Assembly: GCA_026168455.1 (NCBI GenBank)
Contig: CM047428.1
Coordinates: forward strand, 39,306,546-39,370,545
Length of the DNA: 64,000 bases
Reading direction: 5' to 3'
Source of the DNA: Theocolax elegans
Lineage: Eukaryota > Arthropoda > Insecta > Hymenoptera > Cerocephalidae
The notes beneath the pieces are model-generated. The model saw nothing but the letters and a program-made list of their open reading frames with translations, ran no database searches and was not told the origin of the DNA. Positions 11,771 to 23,200 of the stretch are shown here, one piece after another (the first letter of the stretch is position 1; each line of letters begins with the position of its first letter). A program made the translations under genes and the position numbers.

Positions 11771-12610
11771 TCTTTTAGGAACTTTATTAGATAAAAATAA
11801 TGATGTCTATTTTATCATTGGTGATGTAGGATATTAAAATTGCCAGATAGTATTGCAATATTTATATATTATTACTCATTGCAGTTTCTTCACGGTATTA
11901 TATACTTTCATAAATGTAAAGGAATACATAAATGTAAGTCAGAATTAACACATATATGAAGCGTTTAACCAACGGTGGTGCAAGTATTATTTTATTATTT
12001 AAAAGAATAAAAAAGAAATATCCATTTTATTAGTATTGCAGAAATTAATTTTGCACAAATCAATATCATTAGAATATTATTTATTTATTACTGTAAAACA
12101 TGTGAGGGCCAGAAATGAAAAATAATAGTGTAAGATACTTTTCATATAAAAAAATCTGTATTCAGATTGGTAGAAATTTTTGCATGGTTCAAAATACTTG
12201 TCGATTACAGTTTGATTTCAGTGCTTTCAATTGCAGAAACTTTTTACGAAGTTTAAGTAATATATATAAAAATGTTTATATAAAATATAAATTTATGGTA
12301 CGATTCAAAATACTTGTCGATTTCAGTTTGATTTCAATTCTTTCAATTGCAGAAATTTTTTATACGAAATTTTCGTAATATTTATAAAAATGTTTCATTA
12401 AAATTCAAAGAAATAGATAAAATAAGGTAGTTAGAAATTAAAATTATTTATTTATCAGATAACAATGTCAGATTGAATTGCAGAATTTATTTATCAGATA
12501 ACAATTTTCAAAGTTTGATTAGAATAGCACAATACTTGCGGGTTTTGACACCTTCTTGGAAGGTGTTTTCGAATTGAATACTTTTAATTGCAGAAAAATA
12601 TTATGGAATA

Positions 12611-13587
12611 TTTTATTTATTACTTAAAGAAAATATTAAATATAATAAAGAACCTCATTAGGTCTCGCGACGTAGGGTAACCACCGGAGGTTACTCACGC
12701 TTCCTCTTCCGCACACGTACGCGATCGCGATTTCGCATCCATTTCCTAGCCGTCGCGAGCAGGCGGGATCCACCAATAATCAATTATAAAATAACCGTAA
12801 AAAAGTATCTTTACGATTTCAGTGCGAGTATTGCATCATGTATCTGTCAATACCATCCGGCGGCGCTCTTTAATTCGATGTATTTCCCCTCTACCGCACA
12901 CTCGTAAGCGGCAACATCGCCGTGCTCGCAGGGTTCTTAAACACTACCATGCACACTTCCATGGAATCGCACGATATTCTTCGCGTCGCAAACTCCAGAA
13001 CGTGGTCGTTAATCCTTACCAAGATTTTTCTATCTCGCCACCTATAAGCAAGTTTCTCTCTCTCTCTCTCTAGGTGAGTTGGATTGACGTGTGTCACGTC
13101 GCTCCGTCTTTTTTCCTTTACTCCGGCGCTCACCTTTCTTCTTCGAGTTTGATTTCAGGAGAGCCGGACTCCCGCTGGCTCACGCAACCCGAGCGCATAT
13201 GGCAGGCTTCACTTTTTAGAGCCAGGGAGCCCGTTTCCTTCTTCAAAGTTTTGACACTATTTTTGTCGTCGCCACGGATGACTCGGCCTTTTGGAGGAAC
13301 CATAGACGTCGAGAGCAGCAAGGTTCATTCGCCTCTTCATTCCTGGCCTCGGCTGCGATATTTGCGACGCCTGGTGTTGATTTGCAAATCTGCCTTCTGC
13401 GCTGCGGTTGCGACATCTACCGCGCAGAGTTGGATTCGGCTGCTGCTTCTCCATCTACGAGTTGCCCTGCTTGCTGCTTGCACTATTTGCGGCGAGGTTT
13501 GTTGGTCGGCTGCTTTGGGCCGTGTTTATACGAACTGATCGCTGTTCTCGTTGATTGTCGGTTTTTGCGTACGGTCTCGATACTCCT
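12611..13587 (+). other. probable 5' UTR of CR1-like element 1
   Basis: GC-richer sequence leads into ORF1 at 13588. Several overlapping open frames exist on both strands, but none has domain signatures. The 5' boundary of the element is not defined. A pyrimidine run (TCTC)n followed by TAGGTGAG lies near 13054-13078. Confidence 0.4.
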
Positions 13588-14883
13588 ATGACAACGCCCG
13601 TGCAGAATTCCCTCTGCCCAGTGTGCCTCTGTCGATTTACTCGAAACCTTCCTACTTTGACTTGCCCAGAGTCTCTTGCGACGGTGCATGTGAGGTGCGT
13701 GGGCGCGCGGGACGGCTCATCTCGTTTTCAGTGCTGTTTGCGCGCGGAAAGCCGGTCGGGGGCAGCATCTACTGGATCGCGGCGCGATAGATCTCCCATC
13801 GACGCGTTGCCTCTCGAGGGCGTTGACTCGTACGCACGGGCCGCGCCCCCCGCGCTCCCTCGTTCACAGAAGCGCCCCGCTCCGTCCACGTCGCCATCAT
13901 TTGACCAGGCAGCTAAGCAACCACGCGCTGAGGAGGCCGACCTTTCTCTCGCGCTCGCGCCCTCACTCGCCATCAAAATGGGTGACGATGCGCCGCGGTG
14001 GTTTACCGATTATACTAGGAATCTCGACGCGCGTTTTGAGAGCGTGGAGCAGCAAATTGGAGCAGCGTTCGGTGAACATAATCGCAAGTTCGGCTCGGTC
14101 CAGGCGGATGTTCGCGCTATTCGTTCCGACATCGACACTCTTGCGCACACAGATCTAGTGAAGGCTGACATCCTGGCGGTCCGTGATGACGTGAAAGCCC
14201 TCGCTTCTTCAACCGATGAACGTTTTGCTATGGTCAATTCACGATTCGACACCTTAGTAAATCGCTCCGCTAGTGGCTCATCGGATTCGGGGCCTTCCGC
14301 GGCGCCTGCGACTGGCGCGGGTTCGCACGACGACGCTTGCGAAATTCTCTTACTCGGGGTCCCGCAGTCGGTAACTCATCAGGACTATGATATTGTTAGA
14401 ATGCTTCTCGAGGCGATTGGATTGAGTTATCGACTTGCGTCGTTGGGAGCCGCGTCGTATCCGGCCGGATCCGGCGCGCAACCCGGAGCTTCGCAGGGCG
14501 CTGTGCCTCCGCTTTCACGCGGCCTTGTTTTTAGGGTGGCCTTATCGTCAATCCGCGACGCGATTACGGCGCGAAGCGGTCGGTTGGGAGCCCTTAACGC
14601 GCACTCGATCTTTGGTATGGGAGGCACCGCCAGCCTTTATATGCGGCCTCTTTGGCCTAAAGATATACATGCCTTATGGTCGAGGGCCCTCCACGAGTCC
14701 CTAAGATTGCGACCGATAGTACGCGACATGAAAGTCTTTATCCGAGAGAAAAGAGACAGCCTTCTTATTTTAGTTGACGCGAGTACTGATTTTAATAGTT
14801 TTATTCCACTAGAGACACCAAGCCATGCCGACGAGGAACTTTCTACACAGGCCTCTACGTCCGCAATGTCCTTCTCAGCGTGA
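13588..14883 (+). CDS. CR1-like non-LTR retrotransposon ORF1 protein
   Basis: The ORF is about 431 codons. I chose the ATG at 13588, although the frame is open upstream to a TTG at 13555, because the cysteine cluster follows immediately. Residues about 10-60 form a PHD/RING-like zinc motif (CPVC...TCPES...HVRCV...CC). A proline/serine-rich linker and a coiled-coil-like segment with repeated D..F...E spacing (about residues 140-230) follow. The C-terminal half (about 245-410) carries the block from CEILLLGVPQ to a GMGG..SLYMRPLWPKD motif, shared with the element at 30740-33600. Such proteins bind element RNA as a chaperone or coat, by analogy with CR1/Jockey ORF1. The frame continues past the UGA at 14881 into ORF2. 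The ORF is intact even though ORF2 is not. Confidence 0.8.
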   Translation: MTTPVQNSLCPVCLCRFTRNLPTLTCPESLATVHVRCVGARDGSSRFQCCLRAESRSGAASTGSRRDRSPIDALPLEGVDSYARAAPPALPRSQKRPAPSTSPSFDQAAKQPRAEEADLSLALAPSLAIKMGDDAPRWFTDYTRNLDARFESVEQQIGAAFGEHNRKFGSVQADVRAIRSDIDTLAHTDLVKADILAVRDDVKALASSTDERFAMVNSRFDTLVNRSASGSSDSGPSAAPATGAGSHDDACEILLLGVPQSVTHQDYDIVRMLLEAIGLSYRLASLGAASYPAGSGAQPGASQGAVPPLSRGLVFRVALSSIRDAITARSGRLGALNAHSIFGMGGTASLYMRPLWPKDIHALWSRALHESLRLRPIVRDMKVFIREKRDSLLILVDASTDFNSFIPLETPSHADEELSTQASTSAMSFSA

Positions 14884-17154
14884 CTAGATACCAGTCCTAG
14901 GGTTAGTGATAGTCGTAATGTTAATTTTAATGTTAATTCTAATCGCTTCAATAAGTATAAGTCTAATGTACCTGTCAATCGTAACCGTCTACTTAGTGTT
15001 TTTCACGTTAATATCAATCGTATCAAGCCACATTTTGCCGCGATCGAGGCTTTGGTTCTGCCGTTGCAGCACGACGTTATCGTCCTCATCGAGACCTTTC
15101 TCACCCCTCTCGACGCATCAGATATAGTTAATTTACAATGTTATTCTTTTTTTAGGTTAGATTGCGTCGGGAGGGGGGGAGGCATCGGTGTTTACGTTCG
15201 CGATGACTTCAGGGTGAAATTTGTTGGCCATTCGGACCCTCTGTTTGACAATACGCCGGAGTTTTTATGTTTGGACATCTCGTGTTCGCGTTTTAAGTTT
15301 CTGCTGTGTGCAGTTTATAGACGCCCCGGGGCTGCCCAACCTACTGCTTTTTTTTATTTATTGTCCGTCTTGTTGCCGTCATATGAGCATACAGTTATCA
15401 CGGGAGATTTTAACTACAATTTTTCTAAGGTTTGCTCAGGCACTGAATACATGAGTACGAATACACTGAATACGAATGGCGGAACTAAATCTCTCGTTGG
15501 TATCTTCCGACCCCACGCACCATGCCCACTGTTCGGGATATATCTCGCACATCTGGCTCGATTTATTCATCGTGCGCGGCAATCTTACGTCTGTCGATTA
15601 CACGAAGTCAGATACTCCCTTTCTGGCGGATTCCGGACACGACTCCATTCTGCTGCGTCTTAATTTGCTGAGGCCTAAGACTGGTCCGCGCCGCTTCGAG
15701 TCGCGGGGTTTGAGTGGAGTGGATCGGGCACTCATCGCGCGTGAGGTTGAGTCCTCCTTTGCGAGCCTAACCCCCTTGTCGCCTCACATCTTTGGACCGG
15801 TAACTGATTCTCTGGAATGCACTCCTCAAGCATGTGTGGAGGCGATGAGCGCGTGCTTCTCGGGCACCTTGGTGGGGGCTTACGATCGAATCGCGCCTGT
15901 GATGACCCTCACGGTCAATCCCCGGAGAAACCGTGGATTACGCCCCATGTGATGCGGCTTATTAGGGAGAGGAGGCGTGCCTTTCGAACGGCTAGGCTTT
16001 CCGGTGAAGATCGGGATTTTGGGCGATATAGGCGTTTGCGCAGTCTGGCCTCCAATGCTCTGTAATCAGCGAAATTAAGTTTCATAAACCGTGAATTGGA
16101 GGTCTCGCTTGATGCCCGTTCGCGTTGGCGCGTCCTTCGGGGTTATGGTGTGACGGGTCGCGTACGACCATCTCCGTCCGCTCTCTTTAACCTGGACGAA
16201 CTCAACGACCACTATTCGTCTGTTTCGCGTCGCGCCGCGCCGTTGTCGCAGCATGTGTTGACGGACGTTATTACCTTTGCGCGATTTGATGTGACGTCGC
16301 GCTTTGAATTTGCTCGGGTGACGGATGCACAGGTCGGTAGGGCCCTGGGACGGGCGACTTCGCGGGTGATGGGCATCGATGGCATCTTTGTTCAGATGCT
16401 TAAGCTTGCGGGCTCGGGCGTCCTTGGGCATCTCGCTGGCGTTTTTGACGCCTCGCTCAGTGCTGACTATTTTCCTGCTCAGTGGAAAAGAGCCTTGCTT
16501 CGCCCCTCAGCCAAGACGAATGTGTGTAGCTCTATGTCGGACACGCGACCCATTGCCCAGCTGAGCGAGGTGTCGAAGTTGCTAGAGAGGGTGGTACACG
16601 CCCAGCTTTCGTGTTATTTAGACGAGAACAACTTGATATCATCGCGCCAGGCTGGTTTTCGTAGCGGGCATAGCACGCAGACGGCATGATCACAATATTG
16701 ATTCTCTTTGATTTCTCTAAGGCGTTTGATACGGTTCCCCACGGCCCACTCCTCCGGAAATTGCGGTCACTTGGGTGTGGAGACGTGGTGGTCGAGTGGT
16801 TTTATCACTACCTGGAGGGTCGCACGCAGGCAGTGGTGATGACCGGGGTCGTCGTTCTGGGTGGTCGGCCGTTCACGCGGGTGTCCCCCAGGGCAGCGTC
16901 CTTGGCCCGCTTTTATTTTCTATTTTCATAAACGACCTGCCTGTGGTTCTCCAGACCTCGAGGTGTATGATTTTTGCCGATGACACGCAGCTGTATCGTT
17001 CGTTTTTGCCGGCGGATTTTGACGAGGCAATCGAGAGCATTTCGCGCGATGCTAGCGAGGTAGCGAACTGGGCAACTAACCTAGGTAAAACTAAGGTTTT
17101 ACTCCTGGGCAGCCAGCAATACGTGGCGCGCTTTGACCTTGATACGATGGCAAT
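14884..17154 (+). pseudogene. CR1-like ORF2 (endonuclease-reverse transcriptase), broken
   Basis: An AP-type endonuclease starts in the same frame as ORF1 (VFHVNINRIKPHF, then ITGDFN; GHDSILL near 15640). The reverse transcriptase follows, with SDTRPIAQLSEVSKLLE, SRQAGFRSGHST, catalytic motif A DFSKAFDTV (about 16710), motif B VPQGSVLGPLLF and motif C FADD (about 16976). Breaks are frameshifts near 15450, 15915 and 16860, a stop at 16063, and a deletion near 16680 that removes codons before motif A. The coding sequence is cut at about 17154 by a fold-back F2 fragment, losing the thumb and C-terminus. An active copy would make one polypeptide of about 900-1000 residues that nicks the target and primes reverse transcription from it. 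Confidence 0.85.
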
Positions 17155-18006
17155 GTTGAAAAAAACTAGAAAAAATTCACTTTTTGAGGTTAGAATAACG
17201 TTTGAGCTAATACATTCCAGTACCTAAAAATTTTTTTCTGTATCCAAAATTTGGTGCATTTTAAAATTTTGATCGGATCACTTCACGTGGAATACCCCAT
17301 ATATATGCAGTATTCTACGTGAACTGGTCCGACCAAATTTTAAAATATTTGCTCAAAAGTTATTCTAACCTCATAAAGTGAATTTTTCCAAGTTTTTTTA
17401 ACGCCAGCAGGGTTTACCGCTATTAAACTCAAAATCTATCAACTTATACTATATAACATTATATGTAACATTCGTTGCTAATTATGTCTAGAATTTATTT
17501 TTCTGAATTAGAATTTCTAATCTCAAGGACAATGTTACATAAACTACATATCAATATTCAACTTTGAAAAAGTGTAAGTACGCCACAATTGAGTTGTTTA
17601 TCCAAAAGTCTAAAAAAAACTTGAAGCAATACCTTTCAAATGGTCTGCAGCATTTTAATCACCTTTAATTCTGTAAAAAGTTATGATAATTTAAAAAAAA
17701 GAAAAAATTTACAAAAATTAACATGGTAATTCCCATTTAAACTTTTAAAAAAAATTCGTGTTTCTTTAAATTATCATAACTCTTTACAGAATTAAAGGCC
17801 ATAAAAATGCTACAGACTATTTGAAAGGTATTGCTCCAAGCTTTTTGTTAGACTTTTGGATAAAAAAATCAATTGTGGCGTACTTACACTTTTTTTAAGT
17901 CGAATTTTGACATGTAGTTTATGTAACATTGACCTTGAGATTAGAAATTCTAATCCAGAAGGATAAATGCTAGATATAATTAGCAACGAATGTTATATAT
18001 AATGTT

Positions 18007-18009
<3 letters not shown>
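17155..18009. mobile_element. fold-back family F2, two adjoining partial copies
   Basis: A right-end fragment (17155-17298) ends in ...CACGTGGAATACCCC. An ATATATAT run separates it from a second copy beginning TATTCTACGTGAACTGG (about 17307). That copy's arms meet near 17720 and its right end is truncated at about 18009. Both arms of the second copy read GTAAGTACGCCACAATTG, a variant found in no other copy here. The block separates the broken CR1 RT from the broken Penelope element. Confidence 0.8.

Positions 18010-18047
<38 letters not shown>
18010..18047. repeat. (TA)n microsatellite
   Basis: An alternating TA run at the junction of the F2 fragment and the Penelope fragment. Confidence 0.9.
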
Positions 18048-18049
<2 letters not shown>

Positions 18050-18052
<3 letters not shown>

Positions 18053-19708
18053 GTTCGATTTTGGGACTGGTATTGCTTGTTTTAGATCGTTATAAATTAT
18101 TTTTACTAAATAGTGTGTAGGACTGTTTATTGTCGAAATTCGAAATTATTGGTCTGAGTGGAAAGTTATCTTTGTGTATTTTTGGTAATCCATTTGCTTT
18201 TGCTAATGTGTAACGGTGTGCTTGCCCGGGGAAAAATTATCGAGTTGCCCGTCTTACGTACACGTAGTTCGTGGTGAACAAAACTGTCTAGTATCGCCGA
18301 CTAGATATCACGTACTCGATGACTAAACAATATATGCAATTATATACATATATGATGTTTACAGAGTATTTCCCGCGCAGCGGCTGCGGTTACCTGTCCG
18401 CACATTTGCCGTTAAAGTTGTTTGGAAATCGTATTTCGATTTCCAACAACGACAGGTAAAACAATGATAATCTTTCCTGAATATGAGTTCGCGAGAGTCC
18501 GTATATTTATGTACGACTCGAAGGATGACGGAGGAACAAATATATGCATCGGCTTGGAATCTATAAATTAACACGATTTGAAAACGATTCACTATCAACA
18601 GATTTATTAATATGGAACGAAATAACAAATAAATACAATAACAATTATTATGGTTTGAGGTCGTTATGCGCACGAAGGTTGAGTCGTAAACGTCGACTCA
18701 ACACGAGAGGAGAAAGGGGTACTCGAACTAACTCTCTTAAAACTAAATGAACGATCGCATCAAATAAATTAATTAATATGCGATAATTATCGCTCGAGCG
18801 AGAAGTGGTACCACTTACTTTATCTTTTCTTCGGATCACGAATACGAAGGAACAAAGCACTTCCTCTCTCTCTCGCTAACTCTTTGCCGTTTTAACGAAA
18901 ATGTCGGTGGGAGAATCCCTCCACCACCGATCAATCTGTTTTGTGCGTGTGTACAAAAAAACTACACCAAAGAACACAAGAAAAATAACTCGTCGGTATA
19001 ATGGTCAAACCGGTAAAGCCACACGGAAAAACTCGTGGAGAAAAACTATCTCGACCGGGATATATACCGACACACGTGTCGTCGTGTTCTCTCGTGTAAC
19101 TCGGTAGTCCTGCGCGCGCGACTCTCTCCCGAATTCTCCTTTTCATTGCGCGGGTATCAGCCGTTCGAGTCGTTGGCTATATCTATATCTATAGATAGCT
19201 CTCGTGTTTACCTACCTAATTCGTATAATGGTGAGTGAATATCACTTACCATTTCAAATGCCGTATTAGTTTGGGTTAATTCATTTTTATGGTATTCTTT
19301 TTTTAAAAATTTATTACCATTAAGGTTTTTTAGTATTGCGAATAAATATCTGACTGTAGTTTTTTAACGGATTCTGTTTTATCATCATATATGTATTATT
19401 ATCTAATAATAGGGCGTTCATTTTTTCTATATATTCAATTTTATTTAAACAAACTGTTAGGTTGCCTCCGTCAGCATGTGTAAAAAAGATTTTGTTTCAC
19501 TCAGATTGCTTTTAAATTCTCGTTCTTGAAATGTTATGTGTGGAGACTTTTTTATTACCGATTTTATGTTGTTTACAATGATATCCCTAATTTCATTTTT
19601 AGTTTCTGTAACATTATATTCAATATTAAGGTAAAATTTGATTTTAAATTCACAAGTATTGTAAAATTTAATATAAATTTTTATAATTTTGTCCAATAAA
19701 TTCAGCAC
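18050..19708 (-). pseudogene. Penelope-like element reverse transcriptase fragment
   Basis: Read on the minus strand, 19708-19262 gives the N-terminal part, including DGGNLTV (family form DKGN.TV) followed by NKIEYIEKMNALL. 18208-18060 gives the core GLPKIHK...PLRPIIS motif characteristic of Penelope RTs. The two parts are separated by a 1048-bp LTR insertion (18209-19256). Removing the LTR and one AATG duplicate leaves the frame open across the junction. A one-base frameshift lies near 19470 and a stop near 18080. The catalytic palm motifs and the GIY-YIG endonuclease are absent, lost at the (TA)n/F2 junction. Confidence 0.8.
18209..19256 (+). mobile_element. solo LTR inserted in the Penelope-like element
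   Basis: This 1048-bp insertion begins TGTAACGG, ends CCATTTCA, and is flanked by AATG at 18205-18208 and 19257-19260. The boundaries are supported independently because excision with one AATG restores the Penelope reading frame. Length, TG...CA ends and a 4-bp duplication fit a Ty3/gypsy-type LTR, although no coding region remains to confirm that. Several ORFs inside have no domain signature. Confidence 0.75.
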
Positions 19709-19750
19709 CTAAAGAGGTCTGCTAACCTAGCAGACAAAACGTTGTGCACT
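19703..19750 (+). ncRNA. degraded hammerhead-ribozyme-like motif
   Basis: The order CTAAAGA, a perfect hairpin GTCTGCTA-ACC-TAGCAGAC (19717-19735), then AAAAC mimics the hammerhead core CTGANGA, stem II, GAAAC, with one G-to-A change in each conserved half. It lies beside the 5' end of the Penelope-like ORF, and these elements are known to carry hammerheads in their terminal repeats. Here it is on the strand opposite to the ORF, and flanking stems I and III are weak. It could not cleave as written if the two changes are real. Confidence 0.3.
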
Positions 19751-20039
19751 TAAATAAATAAATTGGATTTATTTATTATGGATTTACTTAAATTTTGTAA
19801 TTTTTTGATATTTATGCTTTTTATCAACTTCTTGCAACAATGCGTTATGATTTCCACTGTAATCTTTAGCGCAAGCGTATATAGTAATGCTGCAGCCGTG
19901 TTTTAATATTTTAGTTTTGATATAAAGAACTTTTTCGTTCGAATTTTTTACAATATTTTTTTATATACAATATTTTTAGTGACCCATTCATGATTCATTC
20001 TTTAATTTATCACTTTCTATTTTCGCATTGGTTAGAACT
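19751..20039. other. AT-rich spacer, probable Helitron 3' flank
   Basis: No ORF and no clear Helitron CTRR terminus or 3' hairpin could be placed, so the boundary between the Penelope and Helitron remnants is undefined. Confidence 0.35.
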
Positions 20040-23000
20040 AAATTCTTTTAAGTTTTTCTGCTCTTAACTCTTGAAAGAGCAACGTATAATTGACCATGGC
20101 TAAAAATTCGAGTTGGTAAATAGATACCAAAATGATTATATGATTGTCCTTGAGATTTATTAATAGTCACAACAAATTCTAATCGAATAGATAATTGTTT
20201 TCGACGCATATTAAATGGTATTTCTTCTTTAGGCATCGATAAAATTATTTTCGGTATGAAAACTGATTTTCCAGTTCTTTTTCCACTCATAATTTCTGCA
20301 TGAATTGTACATTTCATTAACTTTTTCACTAATAACCTTGTTCCATTTAGACAGTCCTCCGTTTATATTAATGTTTCATAAAAGAATTATTATTGCGACA
20401 ACATTTAATTTTAATTTATGTGGAGGAAACCCATTAGTGTCATTGAATTAACAAATTCTATAGGCAGCATAACATCTAGGTTTTCTCCATTATCATCTTC
20501 TGCTGTATCTATACTTAAATATTCAACTGTTGGCCCTTCCATTATAGTAAACATTTCATTATTAATTTGAATCCCATCGTCGTTTGTAGGAGCTAATATA
20601 ACTTTACTATTTAAATTACTTATATGTCACTTCACTTTATTTCTTTACCAAAAGTTTCTTTAATGATATCATTTTCATTTGCTATTATATCAATAGGAAT
20701 TTCAAGTAATTCATTTTCATCTACAAATTTATTACTACGTTTTCTTTTACCTACATCAAATAACCATTGTCTGAAAATATTGTCATTATCGCATACAGGC
20801 AGATTTTCATTTAGAGTCATGCATATAAAACTGGTCCAAAAATAACTATTTTTAACAGAATTTTCTATAGCTTCAGTACGGATGCTATGTCAAATAACTG
20901 GTAATGTTTATCTAAAATCTCCTAAAACAAGTAACATTTTACCACCAAATATTTCTTTAGTATCACATATACCTTGAAGTATTCGGTCGACAGCTTCGAA
21001 AGCAAATTTTGATGTCATAGATATTTCATCCCATATTATAATTTTTTTTTATTCTCTTTGCTCATCACCCCGTATACCCATTAAATGGGTTTTTACAGGG
21101 ACACCCCTACCACCTATGTGTGGGGGTGAAAACATTCCAATTTTTCCCATCCCGGTCCCCACCGTCTCGCATTCGCCCGGGGTTATGCCCGTGAGGAAGG
21201 AAGAACCTTGTAGGAAAACCTTCCCCGAGACGGCCGGTGTATTGAAACATTCTGTTTAGATGTTCAGGTCACCTTACGTAGGCTCAAACACCGAAACCGA
21301 ATGTTCCACACCTTCCGCTCACGTTGTGAAGTGTGGAAAAACACCTAACCGATCCCGAAAGCCGCACGCAAGCAATGGTGTCACCCATCCAAGTGTCAAC
21401 CGCACTCAGTGCTGCTTAACTTTCGTGATCGGCCGAGGTGCGTCTCCGCCACTCCGCCACCGTGTCGGTCTCATCCCATATTATAATTTAAACTTCTTTT
21501 AAATTTTTACAATTCTTTGAATAAGATTTTATATTACATGTTGTACATTCTCTTATATTAAGTGGTAATTTAAATGCTGTGTGCACTGTTTTACCGTTTT
21601 GTAATAAGTTGGCTGCAATACCTGACCAAGCATACAAATTCTGTACCTGATAAATTCAAATAGTCTACTAAAACGTTAAGTAAGTAACTCTTGCCACTCT
21701 CTCCGAATCCATCAATAAAAATGCAATTTTTCTTTTTATTTTTTAACATTTCGAAACAGTGTCGTAAATATTTTTTTGATGATCTTTTAATAAATTTACT
21801 TTAAATTCTAATTCATTAAACATGTTACTTTTGTCGCAGAAAGTTGACATATTATCATTTTCTTGTATATACATAAAGTATTTGGTAAATTAAAATCATT
21901 TAAAGAATATCCATTAATTAGTACTTTTTTATCAATCGCGTTTAATGCTAAGTTTTCACCAATGCTTTTCTCTAATTTTGGATGATAAAATAAGTGCTTA
22001 TATTTTTTATTTAAAAGTCTTGCGTTTATAGGATTGTGAAAAATGCAAATTAATGTAAATAATTGATATAGAGCAGTAGGAAAGTGTAATTGCGTTGCTT
22101 CCTCCAAACATCTATCCCACATTTGATTCTCATTAACTAAATGCTTAGCTATATCGGCTTCATAAAATGTAGAATATATTACACCATCAACGTTACGTAA
22201 ATCTTTGAATGAAGTTACTCCTTGGACATGTAATTAATGTTATATAATGAATATAAATAATTGCTTCTGATGACGGAGTAATAATTATTTTATATAGTTG
22301 AAACTAATGGTATATCCATCCAATAATTTTTTATTTCCAACGTTCAGTATCCTCTTTATTTAATTTAAAATAAGCTGTTAATGTAATTGCTACATTTTTA
22401 TTTTTTATTTCTTCTTTACCTTCTTTAAAGTAAATTTCTTGCTCGCCTTCATTATGAATAGCTAATCGTATTATAAAATGTGACATCTTGTGCAACGCTT
22501 CTAATTCTAATATTCTAATAATCTGTGCATACTTTCTGGCGGACGTAGATATTTTGCGTTAATAAACTGCTGAATCTCATTGTAGTCATATTCATTTTTT
22601 TTATTATTTTCGGAATTGTTACATTTCCATTAAATTTGAAATCAGCATCTCGTCAATAAATGCACAGTCACTTCTTTATAACAATATTTAAATAAATATT
22701 TTATATACTGAACAGTAGAACATGCTTCTACATTACTATGACAATTAAATTTTAGTAGCAAATAAGGGTTTTATGGAACAACAAATCGATTATCTGCTAA
22801 TCTTTTGTAATTTTTACCTTTATAACTAATTTGCCTGTAATTATTTTTGCGTATATAATATGGATAACCCGATAAATTAAAAGTTGTTCTGTTATTAAAA
22901 CTTTTCGGAAAATTTTTCATACATTTTTTTGTGCCTTTATTCATACAGGCAGAACTTGTATTCTGTACTCCGCAAGGACCGTGTATTATAAATTGTTTTA

Positions 23001-23200
23001 AATATTATGTAAACAAGGATAAATATTTTCATTTAGAATTTCTCCATTTATAAGTATATCAACTTTTTCCGGACTATTAATTTTATCATTTTCATCAAAT
23101 AATAACAGCATGTGCATAAGTAACAGACCTCTTTTTTGAACTTCAATAACATAAGTATAAGCAATAAACACCTGCTAAAACACCTTCCTAAAACACCTGC
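20040..23200 (-). pseudogene. Helitron Rep-helicase remnant
   Basis: Reading leftwards on the minus strand, fragments appear in the order of a Helitron RepHel protein. At about 23130 lies VQKRGLLLMHML, the Rep HUH region (family form KRGLPHAHIL) with the first histidine replaced. VVPYNPYLLLKFNCH is near 22770, the conserved W.RCL.EA segment is at 22122-21808, and Walker A GFGESGKSYL is near 21710. Walker B IIWDEISM is near 21035, LVLGDF near 20930, and the C-terminal motif INKSQGQ...GQLYVALSRVKS is at 20200-20050. The intact enzyme nicks DNA and drives rolling-circle transposition. Many stops and frameshifts, plus a SINE in Walker B, show this copy is dead. Confidence 0.85.
21045..21470 (-). 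mobile_element. 5S rRNA-derived SINE in the Helitron helicase
   Basis: This element of about 426 bp is flanked by a perfect 19-bp target duplication TCATCCCATATTATAATTT (21026-21044 and 21471-21489). On the minus strand it begins GACCGACACGGTGGCGGAG, contains a 5S-like internal control region (GATCACGAAAGTTAAGCAGC ... ACTTGGATGGGTGA), and ends in an A-rich tail. It splits the Helitron at the Walker B (WDE) codons. The SINE3 class, mobilised by LINE machinery, is the best match. A second copy is at 52561-52996. Confidence 0.9.

Larger units (their letters stand above)
10574..12610. mobile_element. 2-kb fold-back element with iterated subterminal motif
   Basis: The arms at about 10583-11459 and 11938-12600 are reverse complements. 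The left arm is longer because of a nested insert at 10732-10958. Each arm repeats a block beginning TTTCTGCAATTGAAAG, followed by TCAAACTG.AATCGACAAG, at least three times. The mirror ORFs of 87 codons at 11020-11283 and 12115-12378 are products of this repetition, not genes. The spacer carries a tRNA-type SINE. No target duplication was identified. Confidence 0.8.

Noticed and set aside
11020..12378. Mirror-image 87-codon ORFs
   Set aside because: Identical because they lie in the two arms of a palindrome; their internal repetition follows the DNA motif array.
13074..13538. 154-codon ORF upstream of CR1-like ORF1, and antisense ORFs over ORF1
   Set aside because: They overlap GC-rich sequence open in several frames and show no domain; ORF1 itself explains the coding signal.
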